Shown here in pieces: positions 52,316 through 60,962 of a stretch of DNA of 64,000 nucleotides (the stretch's first letter is position 1; the number at the start of each line of letters is the position of its first letter). The DNA is from REEB509 sp049314555 (lineage in GTDB: Bacteria > Pseudomonadota > Alphaproteobacteria > Caulobacterales > Aquidulcibacteraceae): NCBI GenBank assembly GCA_049314555.1, contig JBMOEW010000004.1:1-64000 (forward strand). Direction: 5' to 3'. The notes below the pieces were generated by a model. It saw only the letters and a list, made by a program, of their open reading frames with translations. It searched no databases and had not been told where the DNA came from. The position numbers and the translations under genes are program-made.

Positions 52316-52837
52316 TTACGGATTGGCACTGCAGGTGCCGCTCCATACGGTAAGGCTGCCCTCGTTGAGCTGAGCGAACTGGAACGCGGTGCCGTCCCGC
52401 GCCATCGTCACGACGCCACTGTAGAACGGGCCCTCGCCGTCTGGGGCGGGCGTGGGCTGATCCGGGTTGGGGCGCGTTAGCACCGCGCCCGACAGGCCTG
52501 TGCTGGGGGCTGCGGTATCGGCCGGCAAGGCGGTGAGAAACGCTGGCACGCATCCGGTGGCCATGCACAATTCGCCTTCCCCCGTGGTGCCTGTGAAACT
52601 CCAGGCCACTGGGACCAGGGGTGACCCTTCGCCTTCGGCCTGGCATCCGGTGGCGGTGCAGCTGGCTTGGGCGGAGGCGTTGCAGCTTAGGTTGTAGGTT
52701 TCATCGATGATCGGGATAAAGTCTGGCCCAGCGGCCTCCACGTCCCGCGTGGTTTGACCGGAACTGGCTGGAGGTGTGCACGCCGCCAGTGCCGCTAAAA
52801 GCGCCACAGCGACGATTTGCTTGACCGCACCGTGCAT
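52316..52837 (-). CDS. Cysteine-rich lipoprotein of unknown function
   Basis: A 173-residue lipoprotein: signal peptide with lipobox LAAC (cysteine 20), then a polar domain with six or more cysteines (YNLSCNASAQASCTATGCQ, ELCMATGCV, GTCSANP) likely paired as disulfides. No family is recognised. A near-perfect AAGGAGGT ribosome site five bases before ATG 52837 argues for strong translation. It diverges from ruvX with only 19 bases between start codons, so promoters must overlap the opposite gene. Confidence 0.8.
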   Translation of the reverse strand: MHGAVKQIVAVALLAALAACTPPASSGQTTRDVEAAGPDFIPIIDETYNLSCNASAQASCTATGCQAEGEGSPLVPVAWSFTGTTGEGELCMATGCVPAFLTALPADTAAPSTGLSGAVLTRPNPDQPTPAPDGEGPFYSGVVTMARDGTAFQFAQLNEGSLTVWSGTCSANP

Positions 52838-52856
52838 CCATACCTCCTTACAGCGA

Positions 52857-53381
52857 ATGAGTGCACCTGATCACACGAATCCGCCCGCGCCAAGCGCACT
52901 TGCCGCGCCAACCACGGACCTGGGGGCGTTCTTGGCGTTGGTGGGCGCGCGGGGGGCGATGCTTGGGCTTGATCCTGGCGAAAAGCGAATCGGTGTGGCC
53001 GTTTGCGATGCGCACCGGATGATCGCTTCGCCGGTCGATACGATTGTGCGCAAGAAATTCTCTGAAGACGGCCAGAAGGTTTTGAATTGGATAGACCGGC
53101 GGGCGTGCGTCGGGCTGGTGATTGGCCTGCCCTTGAACATGGACGGGAGTGCGGGACCTTCGGCGCAGTCGGCGCGGGCGTTTGCGCGCAATCTGTTTCA
53201 GCTTCGGGCGATGCCGATCCTATTGTGGGATGAACGATTGTCCACCGCCGCGGTCCAGCGGGCCATGATTGCGGCTGACGCGAGCCGGGCCAAACGGGCG
53301 GCGGCGGTGGATAAGTTGGCCGCGAGCTACATGCTGCAGGGCGCGATCGATGCCCTGCAGTCTGTGCGGCCGGTTGATTAG
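52857..53381 (+). CDS. ruvX: RuvX/YqgF putative pre-16S rRNA nuclease
   Basis: RNase H-fold protein of 174 residues of the YqgF family, linked to 16S rRNA 5' processing and formerly annotated as a Holliday-junction resolvase. It has LGLDPGEKRIGVAVCD with the first catalytic aspartate, VIGLPLNMDGS, LLWDERLST with the second, and the final aspartate in AVDKLAASYML. ATG 52857 is preferred; the in-frame extension upstream overlaps the divergent lipoprotein gene. Its stop overlaps that of the convergent 94-aa gene. Confidence 0.92.
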   Translation: MSAPDHTNPPAPSALAAPTTDLGAFLALVGARGAMLGLDPGEKRIGVAVCDAHRMIASPVDTIVRKKFSEDGQKVLNWIDRRACVGLVIGLPLNMDGSAGPSAQSARAFARNLFQLRAMPILLWDERLSTAAVQRAMIAADASRAKRAAAVDKLAASYMLQGAIDALQSVRPVD

Positions 53382-53656
53382 TCGAACAAATCCGGCTGGC
53401 GAGGTTTGGCCGGCGGATCGGCAAACGGGTCCACCGCTTCAGACGGCCCGAGCAACAGGCTGTCGTCTTGTTCGACGGCATAGTCGTGGGGCGCAATCGG
53501 GGTATCTGCCCGCACGATCGGGGCAGGGGGTGCCTCCATGCCCATGCCGGGTGCCAGACCTGCCACAACAGCAGCCAAGGCAAAGCCGATCGGCTTTAAG
53601 GGCCCATCTGCGGTGGTTGCCGCTTGGACCAAGGGGGCGTTTGTCAATCGGCTCAT
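53378..53656 (-). CDS. Small protein with C-terminal clamp-binding-like motif behind a LexA box
   Basis: No family is recognised. The 92-residue product (94 from an ATG at 53662) has one hydrophobic segment (GFALAAVVAGLAPGMGM, about residues 24-40). An acidic/proline-rich middle follows, and the extreme C-terminus PRQPDLFD fits the QxxLF consensus used to bind the DNA-polymerase sliding clamp. ATG 53656 has GGAGG at eight bases; 53662 has it too close. A perfect GAAC-N7-GAAC box lies about 70 bases upstream. Together these suggest, without proving, a small DNA-damage-induced protein acting at the replication clamp or membrane. Confidence 0.6.
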   Translation of the reverse strand: MSRLTNAPLVQAATTADGPLKPIGFALAAVVAGLAPGMGMEAPPAPIVRADTPIAPHDYAVEQDDSLLLGPSEAVDPFADPPAKPRQPDLFD

Positions 53657-53724
53657 GGCCATTCCCTCCAGGGCGCATCGGGATGCGCGGTCACACCTTG
53701 TTAACCAGTTCCGCTCTACAATTG

Positions 53725-53739
53725 GAACATTGTGGGAAC
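53725..53739. promoter_or_regulatory. LexA (SOS) box
   Basis: GAAC-ATTGTGG-GAAC, an exact match to the alphaproteobacterial LexA consensus GAAC-N7-GAAC (equivalently GTTC-N7-GTTC). It lies between the divergent 94-aa gene (ATG about 70 bases away) and pyrB (ATG about 105 bases away). The nearer gene is the more plausible target. Confidence 0.65.
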
Positions 53740-53750
53740 AAGCAGGGAGT

Positions 53751-53773
53751 CCGTGGCAAGAAAAAGGCCACGG
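53751..53773 (+). promoter_or_regulatory. Hairpin in the pyrB leader
   Basis: A perfect 7-base stem CCGTGGC/GCCACGG around an A-rich 9-base loop, about 70 bases before the pyrB start. No T-run follows, so it is not a simple terminator; it may be an RNA structure of the pyrB leader. Confidence 0.3.
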
Positions 53774-53843
53774 TGCGGCGTTTGCGCCTCAGGCGTTACC
53801 GTTGCGGGGTTGCGGCTGCGCGGAATCTCGCTATGCCCAAGCT

Positions 53844-54818
53844 ATGGCGCGACGGTCTAACAGCGACTCCCCTGTGCGCTTAAGAAACAGGGACATACTG
53901 GCCATCGAGGATCTCTCGGCGGCCGAAGCCACCGCTCTTCTGGATCGCACGGATCATTTCGTCCCGCTGTTGGATGCGGCGGTGAAGAAGTTGGATACGC
54001 TGCGCGGGCGGACCCTGATCAATCTGTTCTTCGAAAGCTCCACACGCACGCAAAGCTCGTTTGAGCTGGCGGGCAAGCGGATGGGGGCGGATGTGGTGAA
54101 CATGTCTGTCAAAACCTCCGCCATGAATAAGGGCGAGACGCTGCTGGATACGGCGGCCACGCTGAATGCCATGCGGCCGGACCTGTTGGTGGTGCGGCAC
54201 GCGTCTTCTGGCGCAGCAGCCTTGTTGGCCCGCAAGGTCAACTGCTCGGTGGTGAACGCGGGCGATGGCCAGCACGAACACCCGACCCAAGCTTTGCTCG
54301 ATGCCTACACGATCCGCAGCGAGAAAGGCGCGATCGAGGGGCTGACAGTAGCGATCTGTGGGGATGTGGCGCACTCGCGGGTGGCGCGCTCGAACGTGGC
54401 GCTGCTGTCGATGCTGGGGGCGCGGGTGCGGGTGATCGCGCCGCCCACCCTAATGCCGATCGGGATCGAGCGATGGGGGGTAGAGGCCTTCAGCGACATG
54501 CGTGCAGGGCTGAAGGGCGTCGATGTGGTGATGATGTTGCGGCTGCAGCTGGAGCGCATGCAGGGCGGCATCGTGCCTTCGTCGCGGGAGTATTTCTGGT
54601 TTTATGGCTTGGACGAGGACAAGCTGCGCCTGGCCAATGCCGGGGCGATTGTGATGCACCCTGGCCCGATGAACCGAGGCGTCGAAATCGACAGCGCGGT
54701 GGCGGACGACCCGCGGGTGTCGCGCATTGAAAACCAGGTGCGCAACGGGGTGGCGGTGCGGATGGCGGTCTTGGAAGCGCTCGCACAGACCCAAACGCCA
54801 CCGGAGGCGCGCTCATGA
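53844..54818 (+). CDS. pyrB: Aspartate carbamoyltransferase catalytic subunit
   Basis: Forms carbamoyl-aspartate in pyrimidine synthesis. The 324 residues hold the carbamoyl-phosphate loop FFESSTRTQSSFELAGKRMGA, KGETLLDT, GDGQHEHPTQALLDAYTI and the aspartate-site HPGPMNRGVEI. ATG 53844 is chosen although the frame is open 300 bases further upstream, because the extension runs through the LexA-box region and has no homology. It overlaps the pyrC-like gene (ATGA). No pyrI is seen, consistent with the dodecameric type paired with a PyrC' partner. Confidence 0.95.
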   Translation: MARRSNSDSPVRLRNRDILAIEDLSAAEATALLDRTDHFVPLLDAAVKKLDTLRGRTLINLFFESSTRTQSSFELAGKRMGADVVNMSVKTSAMNKGETLLDTAATLNAMRPDLLVVRHASSGAAALLARKVNCSVVNAGDGQHEHPTQALLDAYTIRSEKGAIEGLTVAICGDVAHSRVARSNVALLSMLGARVRVIAPPTLMPIGIERWGVEAFSDMRAGLKGVDVVMMLRLQLERMQGGIVPSSREYFWFYGLDEDKLRLANAGAIVMHPGPMNRGVEIDSAVADDPRVSRIENQVRNGVAVRMAVLEALAQTQTPPEARS

Positions 54819-56131
54819 GCGGGCGGCGGGTTATTCTGATCACCAATGCGCGGCTGTTTGATCCGGCGTCCGGGCTTGATGAGCCTGGGTCGATCCTGTT
54901 TGAGGCGCATCGCGACACCCGCGACGGCGTGATCTTGGCGCTTGGCGCAGAGGTCAAGGCCCCCAAGGATGCAGAGGTTGTGGATGCGCAGGGCGCGCTG
55001 GTGTGTCCGGGCTTGATCGACCTGCGGGCCGTGATCGGCGAACCGGGCGCGGAACACCGCGAGACCTACAAAAGCGCGGGGCGCGCGGCGGCGGCCGGTG
55101 GCGTGACGACGCTTGTGCAGATGCCCAACACCGATCCGGTGATCGATGATGTGAGCCTTGTCGATTTCGTGGTGCGGCGGGCCTCGTCGCGTACCGATGT
55201 GCGGATTTTGCCGGCGGCGGCGATGACCCGGGGCCTGAACGGGGAGATGATGACCGAAATGGGCCTGCTCACGGAGGCGGGCGCGGTGTTCTTCTCCAAC
55301 GGCGACAGGTCGGTCAGCGATTCGCGGGTGATGCGGCGGGCCTTGGCTTATGCGTCCGCGTTTGGCGCGCTGGTGGCCCATCGCCCGGAGGATTCCACTC
55401 TGTCGCCCGGCGGGGCGATGCACGAGGGGGAGTTGTCGGCCCGGCTTGGGATTTCGGCGATCGCTGCCGCGGCGGAAGTGATCATGCTGGAGCGCGATTT
55501 GGCTTTGGCGGAGCTGACCGGCGCGCGTTTGCTGGTGGACTTGGTTTCGGCGGCGGGCAGCATGGACAGCCTGAGGCGGGCCAAGGCGCGGGGCGTTAAA
55601 GTCAGCGCCAGTGTGAGCGTGCATCATCTGGCGCTGAATGAAAACGACGTGGCGGGCTATCGCACGTTTGCCAAGCTCTCGCCGCCGTTGCGGGGGGAGC
55701 AAGATCGGCGGGCGTTGATCGAGGGCTTAAGCGAAGGCCTGATTGACGTGATCGTGTCTGGGCATGATCCGCGCCCGGCGGAAGACAAGCGGCTGCCGTT
55801 TGATGAGGCAAGCTTTGGGGCTTCGGCCCTTGAAACGCTGCTGCCCGGCGCGCTGCAGGTGGTGCATGCGGGGGAAGCCAGCCTGCGCACCGTGCTTGGG
55901 GCCATGACGGCCAATCCGGCCGCCCTGCTGGGTCTTGCACAGGGGCGGTTGGCGGCAGGGGCGCCGGCGGACGTGATACTGGTCGACCTGGGCTTTCCGC
56001 TGAAGTTCAACGCCGATGCGATGGTGTCCAAGAGCAAGAACAGCCCGTTTGATGGACGCCTGATGCAGGGGCGTTGTTTGCGCACCTACGTGGGGGGCCG
56101 CTTGGCCTTTGCGGCTGACGGCAGCCTCTGA
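54815..56131 (+). CDS. pyrC: Dihydroorotase-like protein lacking the zinc HxH motif (PyrC' type)
   Basis: A 438-residue amidohydrolase-fold protein directly coupled to pyrB. Where active dihydroorotases have DxHxHLREPG, this has GLIDLRAVIGEPG: both histidine ligands are absent. Other family blocks remain (AAAGGVTTLVQMPNTDP, SGHDPRPAEDKRLPFDEA, KNSPFDG). It therefore matches the non-catalytic PyrC' subunits that assemble with class A aspartate carbamoyltransferase, as known from Pseudomonas. A catalytic dihydroorotase should be encoded elsewhere. Confidence 0.9.
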   Translation: MSGRRVILITNARLFDPASGLDEPGSILFEAHRDTRDGVILALGAEVKAPKDAEVVDAQGALVCPGLIDLRAVIGEPGAEHRETYKSAGRAAAAGGVTTLVQMPNTDPVIDDVSLVDFVVRRASSRTDVRILPAAAMTRGLNGEMMTEMGLLTEAGAVFFSNGDRSVSDSRVMRRALAYASAFGALVAHRPEDSTLSPGGAMHEGELSARLGISAIAAAAEVIMLERDLALAELTGARLLVDLVSAAGSMDSLRRAKARGVKVSASVSVHHLALNENDVAGYRTFAKLSPPLRGEQDRRALIEGLSEGLIDVIVSGHDPRPAEDKRLPFDEASFGASALETLLPGALQVVHAGEASLRTVLGAMTANPAALLGLAQGRLAAGAPADVILVDLGFPLKFNADAMVSKSKNSPFDGRLMQGRCLRTYVGGRLAFAADGSL

Positions 56132-56179
56132 CACACAGTCTTGATTGCGGCGGGCGCGGCGGGTGCTTAAAAGCGCCGG

Positions 56180-56806
56180 ATGAACGTTGCCGAGCTGACA
56201 TCCGTTTTGAACACCGTCGCCCTGCCCGCTTCTGCGGTTGTTGGGTATTTGTTGGGGTCTATCCCGTTTGGCTTGGTGCTGACACGCCTTGCGGGGCTTG
56301 GCGATGTGCGCGCCATCGGGTCTGGCAACATCGGCGCGACCAACGTGTTGCGCACCGGGCGCAGGGATATCGCGCTAGCGACGCTTTTGCTGGACGGGGC
56401 CAAGGCGGGGGTGGCGTTGCTGTTGGCGCAGGCGTTCTTTGCCTCTCCGACCGCGGGGCTCGTGGCGGGGGGCGCTGCGTTCCTTGGCCACTGTTTTCCG
56501 GTCTGGCTGCAGTTCAAGGGCGGCAAAGGCGTTGCCACGTTCTTTGGGGTCCTGTTTGCGGCGGTGTGGCCGGTGGGGCTGATCGCTGGGGCCACGTGGC
56601 TGGCTATGGCTTTTCTGTTTCGCTATTCCTCGCTTGGCTCGCTTTCGGCGGCGGCGGTGGCACCTGTGGCTGCTTTTGCGATGACGCAACGGCCTGACCT
56701 GACCGGTTTTTGTACGGCGCTGGCGGTGCTGATTTTTTGGCGCCACCGGGCCAATATTGAGCGGCTCTTGAAGGGCGAGGAGCCCAAGATCGGCCAGAAA
56801 AAATGA
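56180..56806 (+). CDS. plsY: Glycerol-3-phosphate acyltransferase PlsY
   Basis: Integral membrane enzyme that acylates glycerol-3-phosphate from acyl-phosphate, starting phospholipid synthesis. The 208 residues have five hydrophobic segments and the three PlsY motifs: GSIPFGLVLTR, GSGNIGATNVLRTG and the glycine-rich HCFPVWLQFKGGKGVATFFG. Its stop overlaps the start of dprA (ATGA). Confidence 0.94.
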   Translation: MNVAELTSVLNTVALPASAVVGYLLGSIPFGLVLTRLAGLGDVRAIGSGNIGATNVLRTGRRDIALATLLLDGAKAGVALLLAQAFFASPTAGLVAGGAAFLGHCFPVWLQFKGGKGVATFFGVLFAAVWPVGLIAGATWLAMAFLFRYSSLGSLSAAAVAPVAAFAMTQRPDLTGFCTALAVLIFWRHRANIERLLKGEEPKIGQKK

Positions 56807-57901
56807 GCCCGCCGTCGGCGCGGGCGGAGCTGATTGCGTGGGCGCGGTTGGCGCGCGCGCCGCGGGTTGGGGCCGTTACTTTCGGCCGGCTGCTGGTGCG
56901 CTATTCCACGCCTATCGCTGCGATGGAAGGTCTGGCGCGGTTTGAGCCAGAAGCCGCCGCCGCTGCGCCCAGCGCGGATGACATCGAAGCTGAACTGCAG
57001 GCTTTGGAGGCGATGGGCGCGCACCTCGTGGCGCGGATGGAGCCTCACTCCCCTGCCCAGCTTGCATCGCTTGCGGCACCGCCGCCGTTATTAGCCATGC
57101 GCTCCAACCTCACGATGGGCCAACGCCCAGCAATTGCGCTGGTGGGCTCGCGGGATGCATCGGCGGCCGGGATGCAGATGGCCGAACGGCTCGCAGGCGA
57201 GCTTGGCGAGAACGGGTTTGTGATTGTGTCCGGGCTTGCCCGTGGGATCGACACGGCGGCCCATCAAGCCAGCCTCACGCATGGGACCATCGCTGTGCTG
57301 GCGGGCGGCCTCGATAAGCCCTACCCGCCACTGAACCTCGACCTGCATAACGCGATCGTGGAAATAAGGCCTGGTCGTTGCCGAAACCAAGCTTGGGATA
57401 AGTGCGCGCGCCGAGGACTTTCCGCCACGCAATCTGATCATTGCCGGGTTGGTGCAGGCGGTGATTGTGGTCGAGGCGGAAGCGCGCGCGGGTGCCTTGA
57501 TCACGGCGCGGGCGGCGCTCGATTTTGGCCGCGAAGTGATGGCGGTGCCGGGCTCGCCGCTGGATCGACGCGCGCGGGGGCCGAATGGACTGATCAAGGA
57601 CGGCGCTGCGCTTGTGGAAACCGCAGAGGACGTGTTGGCAGCGATCGGGGCCTAGAGGCGGCTTTCTGCAGGAATGCTTGAAACGTATGCAGTCGAGGAG
57701 CCGACGCTGGTGGTCAGCGCGGATGTGACATCGCAGGTCAAGCAGCTGTTGTTGCCCACGCCGATCCACCTCATTGAGATTGCCCGCAGGGCGGGGATTT
57801 CGGTGGCGGTGTTGGCTGCTGCGCTGGTGGAGCTCGAGATGAGGGGGGCTGCAACGTCTTTGGGAGGGGGCTATGCTTCGTCCGGAGACGGGGGTAGCTG
57901 A
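56803..57901 (+). pseudogene. dprA: Interrupted dprA (frameshift plus in-frame TAG)
   Basis: DprA loads RecA on incoming single-stranded DNA in transformation. The N-terminal part and Rossmann core (ALVGSRDASAAG, VSGLARGIDTAAHQ, AVLAGGLDKPYPP) run in one frame to about 57366. The homologous sequence then continues in the +1 frame from 57368 (GLVVAETKLGISARAEDFPPRN, VPGSPLDRRARGPNGLIKDGA), because four bases (ATAA) stand where a codon is expected. That frame ends at TAG 57653-57655, yet the C-terminal winged helix (LLLPTPIHLIEIARRAGISVAVLAAALVELEMRG) follows in the same frame to 57901. The usual PRRNR also reads PPRNL. Two lesions make a sequencing error unlikely to explain both. Confidence 0.85.
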
Positions 57902-58155
57902 GTGATGCGCGTTAAGGCCGCGGCCGCGGCGCGGCGGGTTGTGGCCAAAGCGGATGCGAGGTCTGGCAAGTCTGCGTTGGCGGCCATAGCAGCCAGTTCG
58001 CTGGTCAGGGCTTGAAAATAAACCGCAACCTCCAGCGGATCTGGCCTAGGGGTGGGTTGGCCGGGGCCTGAAGTCTCGGGCGCATTGGTAAAAGGCGACT
58101 CAATGAGAGGAGGGACCGCAACCATGACGGGAATGTTTATACACCTTCTCGCCAT
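57871..58155 (-). CDS. Small hypothetical protein between dprA and topA
   Basis: A 94-residue frame of unknown family, with a proline-rich first half and a helical, alanine-rich second half (VAVYFQALTSELAAMAANADLPDLASALATTRRAAAAAL). ATG 58155 has AGGA eight bases upstream, and an internal ATG at 58125 is possible. It overlaps the end of the dprA remnant by 31 bases on the opposite strand and diverges from topA. Support is the ribosome site and amphipathic helix pattern only. Confidence 0.45.
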   Translation of the reverse strand: MARRCINIPVMVAVPPLIESPFTNAPETSGPGQPTPRPDPLEVAVYFQALTSELAAMAANADLPDLASALATTRRAAAAALTRITQLPPSPDEA

Positions 58156-58257
58156 AAGAGAAGTCCTGATTCGTCAGCGTTGGTCGGTTGACAAAGCGGC
58201 CGGCGCACCCTCACGGTCGCGGCCCGAATTGCGGACCCTTTCAGACAGAGCAAGCTC

Positions 58258-60960
58258 ATGAACGTCGTCGTGGTCGAATCCCCGGCGAAAGCAAAAACGA
58301 TCGAAAAATATCTCGGGCGCGATTTCAAAGTGCTGGCGAGCTATGGGCACGTGCGGGACCTGTCTTCGAAGGACGGGTCTGTGCGGCCGGACGAGGATTT
58401 TGCGCTCGCTTGGGAAATGGACCCCGCCGGCAAGAAGCGAATCAAAGACATCGCCGATGCGTTGAAGAACGCCGATCGGTTGATCCTCGCCACCGACCCC
58501 GATCGCGAGGGCGAAGCGATCAGTTGGCACGTGCTTGAGGCGCTGCAGCAGGGCCGCGCCTTGAAAGGCAAGAACGTCGCGCGCGTCACCTTCAACGCGA
58601 TCACGAAAGAAGCCGTGCAGAAGGCGATGGCCGCGCCCCGCGACATCGACATGCAGTTGGTGGATGCCTATCTGGCACGGCGAGCGCTCGACTATCTGGT
58701 TGGATTTAACTTATCGCCGGTGTTGTGGCGCAAGCTGCCGGGGGCGCGATCTGCGGGGCGGGTGCAGTCGGTGGCGCTGCGGTTGGTGGCGTCACGGGAA
58801 AACGAGATCGAGCGGTTCAAGCCGCAAGAGTATTGGTCGCTGGAAGCAGACCTCAGCACCCCGCGGGGGGAAAGCGTTCTGGCGCGGATCACCGCGTTTG
58901 AAGGCCAGAAGCTGCGCCGGTTGGACATCCCCAACAAGGAGATGGCAGACCGGGCCCTCGTAGCCATCCAAGGCGGCGGATTTTCGGTTTCGGCGGTGGA
59001 AGCCAAGCCCGTGCGACGTGCACCGCCACCGCCCTTCACAACCTCCACCCTGCAACAGGAAGCGGCCCGCAAGCTTGGGTTTTCGGCCAGCCGCACCATG
59101 CAGGTGGCGCAAAAACTCTATGAAGGGGTGGATATCGGCGGGGAAACCACCGGCCTGATCACCTACATGCGGACCGACGGCGTGCAGATGGACGACGGGG
59201 CGATCCGCGACCTGCGCCGCACGATCGAGGCGAGTTTTGGGGCAAGCTACGTGCCAGACGCGCCGCGCCGTTATGCCACCAAGGCCAAAAACGCGCAGGA
59301 AGCCCACGAGGCGATCCGCCCGACCGACGCCAATCGACGACCCGACAAGCTGCGGCTGTCTGACGATCAGGCGCGGCTCTATGACCTGATCTGGAAGCGC
59401 GCGGTGGCTTCGCAGATGGAAAGCGCGCGGTTGGAACGCACGACGGTGGACTTTTTCGAGCCCACCGGCCGGGTCGAGCTGCGGGCAACCGGGCAAGTGG
59501 TATTGTTTGACGGCTTTTTGACCCTCTACACCGAGGGCCAGGACGACGCCGAGGATGAAGAAAACCGCCGCCTGCCTGCCATGCGCCAGGGCGAGGCGAT
59601 GGGGCTGAAGAGTGCGCGGGCCGACCAGCATTTCACCGAACCACCGCCGCGCTATTCCGAAGCCAGTCTTGTAAAGCGCCTCGAAGAACTGGGGATTGGA
59701 CGGCCATCGACCTATGCCTCAATCCTCGAAAAGCTGCGCGAGCGGGACTATGTGAAAATGGACCGCAACCGGTTCATTCCGGAAGACAAAGGGCGCCTGG
59801 TTACCGCATTTCTTGAGAGCTTCTTTCACCGGTATGTGGAGTATGATTTCACTGCCGGCTTGGAAGAAAAGCTGGACCTTGTTTCGTCTGGCGACTTGGG
59901 CTGGAAGCAATTGATCGGCGAGTTTTGGACGGATTTTCGCGCCGCGATCGACGGCATTGGCGATCTAAAGATCGGCGATGTATTGGAAGCGCTAAACGAG
60001 GCGCTCGGGCCCCACATCTTCCCAGACACTGGCGAGGGCAAAGACCCGCGGGCCTGCCCGTCCTGTGCCGACGGGCGGTTGTCGATCCGGCTTGGCAAGT
60101 TTGGCTCGTTTGTGGGCTGCTCGAACTACCCGACCTGCAAGCACACGCGCCCGCTTGGTGGGGCAGACGAAAGCCCTGGGGCTATTCCATCGGAAGGGCT
60201 TGAGCTGGGGCTTGATCCTGGCACCGGGCTTTTTGTTTCGCTGAAATCTGGCCGATTTGGGCCGTATGTTCAACGCGGCGAAGGCGAAGACATCAAGCGC
60301 GCAAGCCTGCCGCAGGGCTGGACGCCGGAGGGCTTGACGCTAGAGCGAGCGCTGAAGCTTCTCACCCTGCCCCGCGACATTGGCCCGCACCCAGAAGACG
60401 GGGAAATGATGCGCGCCAACATTGGCCGGTTTGGGCCGTATGTGCAGCACCTCAAGACCTACGCCAATCTGGCGGACGTGGAAGAAGTGTTTGAAATCCA
60501 AGCCAATCGGGCGGTAGCGCTGCTGGCGGAAAAGCTGGCTGGCAACGCGCGTCGGTTTGGGCGCGGCGCTGCTGTGGCTGCCTTGAAGGAGCTTGGGGAG
60601 AGCCCGGTTACAGGCAAAGTGGTGAAGGTGATGCCGGGGCGGTATGGGCCTTACATCACCGACGGTGACACCAACGCCAACGTGCCCAAAGATGTGGCTC
60701 CTGAGGCCATGACCCTTGAGTTGGCTTTGCCGCTGTTGGCGAAAAAGGCGGAAGACGGCGGCGGCAAGAAGAAGAAAAAGCCCGCGCGCGGTGGCAAGCC
60801 AAGTGCGGCGGCCAAAAAGCCAGCCGCGAAGAAAGCGGGCGGCGATAAACCGCCAGTGAAAAAGGCCGCAGCCAAAAAGCCGGCTGCGAAAACCGCGGCT
60901 GGCAAGGCCGCTCCGGCGAAAAAGACCGCCACCAAGAAAACCCCGCGGGCGCAGGACTGA
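58258..60960 (+). CDS. topA: DNA topoisomerase I
   Basis: Type IA topoisomerase that relaxes negative supercoils. The 900 residues include a Toprim domain (NVVVVESPAKAKTIEKYLG, and DPDREGEAI with acidic metal ligands), the active-site tyrosine in TGLITYMRTDG (about residue 303), one CxxC zinc finger (CPSCADG...CSNYPTC near 600) and topo-C repeats (GRFGPYVQ). The last 70 residues are a lysine/alanine-rich tail like histone H1, common in alphaproteobacteria. rnr starts 2 bases after the stop. Confidence 0.96.
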   Translation: MNVVVVESPAKAKTIEKYLGRDFKVLASYGHVRDLSSKDGSVRPDEDFALAWEMDPAGKKRIKDIADALKNADRLILATDPDREGEAISWHVLEALQQGRALKGKNVARVTFNAITKEAVQKAMAAPRDIDMQLVDAYLARRALDYLVGFNLSPVLWRKLPGARSAGRVQSVALRLVASRENEIERFKPQEYWSLEADLSTPRGESVLARITAFEGQKLRRLDIPNKEMADRALVAIQGGGFSVSAVEAKPVRRAPPPPFTTSTLQQEAARKLGFSASRTMQVAQKLYEGVDIGGETTGLITYMRTDGVQMDDGAIRDLRRTIEASFGASYVPDAPRRYATKAKNAQEAHEAIRPTDANRRPDKLRLSDDQARLYDLIWKRAVASQMESARLERTTVDFFEPTGRVELRATGQVVLFDGFLTLYTEGQDDAEDEENRRLPAMRQGEAMGLKSARADQHFTEPPPRYSEASLVKRLEELGIGRPSTYASILEKLRERDYVKMDRNRFIPEDKGRLVTAFLESFFHRYVEYDFTAGLEEKLDLVSSGDLGWKQLIGEFWTDFRAAIDGIGDLKIGDVLEALNEALGPHIFPDTGEGKDPRACPSCADGRLSIRLGKFGSFVGCSNYPTCKHTRPLGGADESPGAIPSEGLELGLDPGTGLFVSLKSGRFGPYVQRGEGEDIKRASLPQGWTPEGLTLERALKLLTLPRDIGPHPEDGEMMRANIGRFGPYVQHLKTYANLADVEEVFEIQANRAVALLAEKLAGNARRFGRGAAVAALKELGESPVTGKVVKVMPGRYGPYITDGDTNANVPKDVAPEAMTLELALPLLAKKAEDGGGKKKKKPARGGKPSAAAKKPAAKKAGGDKPPVKKAAAKKPAAKTAAGKAAPAKKTATKKTPRAQD

Positions 60961-60962
60961 CA

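Noticed and set aside
53701..53708. CtrA half site TTAACCAG
   Set aside because: A single imperfect half site is expected by chance; no paired TTAA at the right spacing was found.
57449..57655. Separate 68-aa gene
   Set aside because: Its sequence is the middle of DprA in the shifted frame, so it is part of the broken gene.
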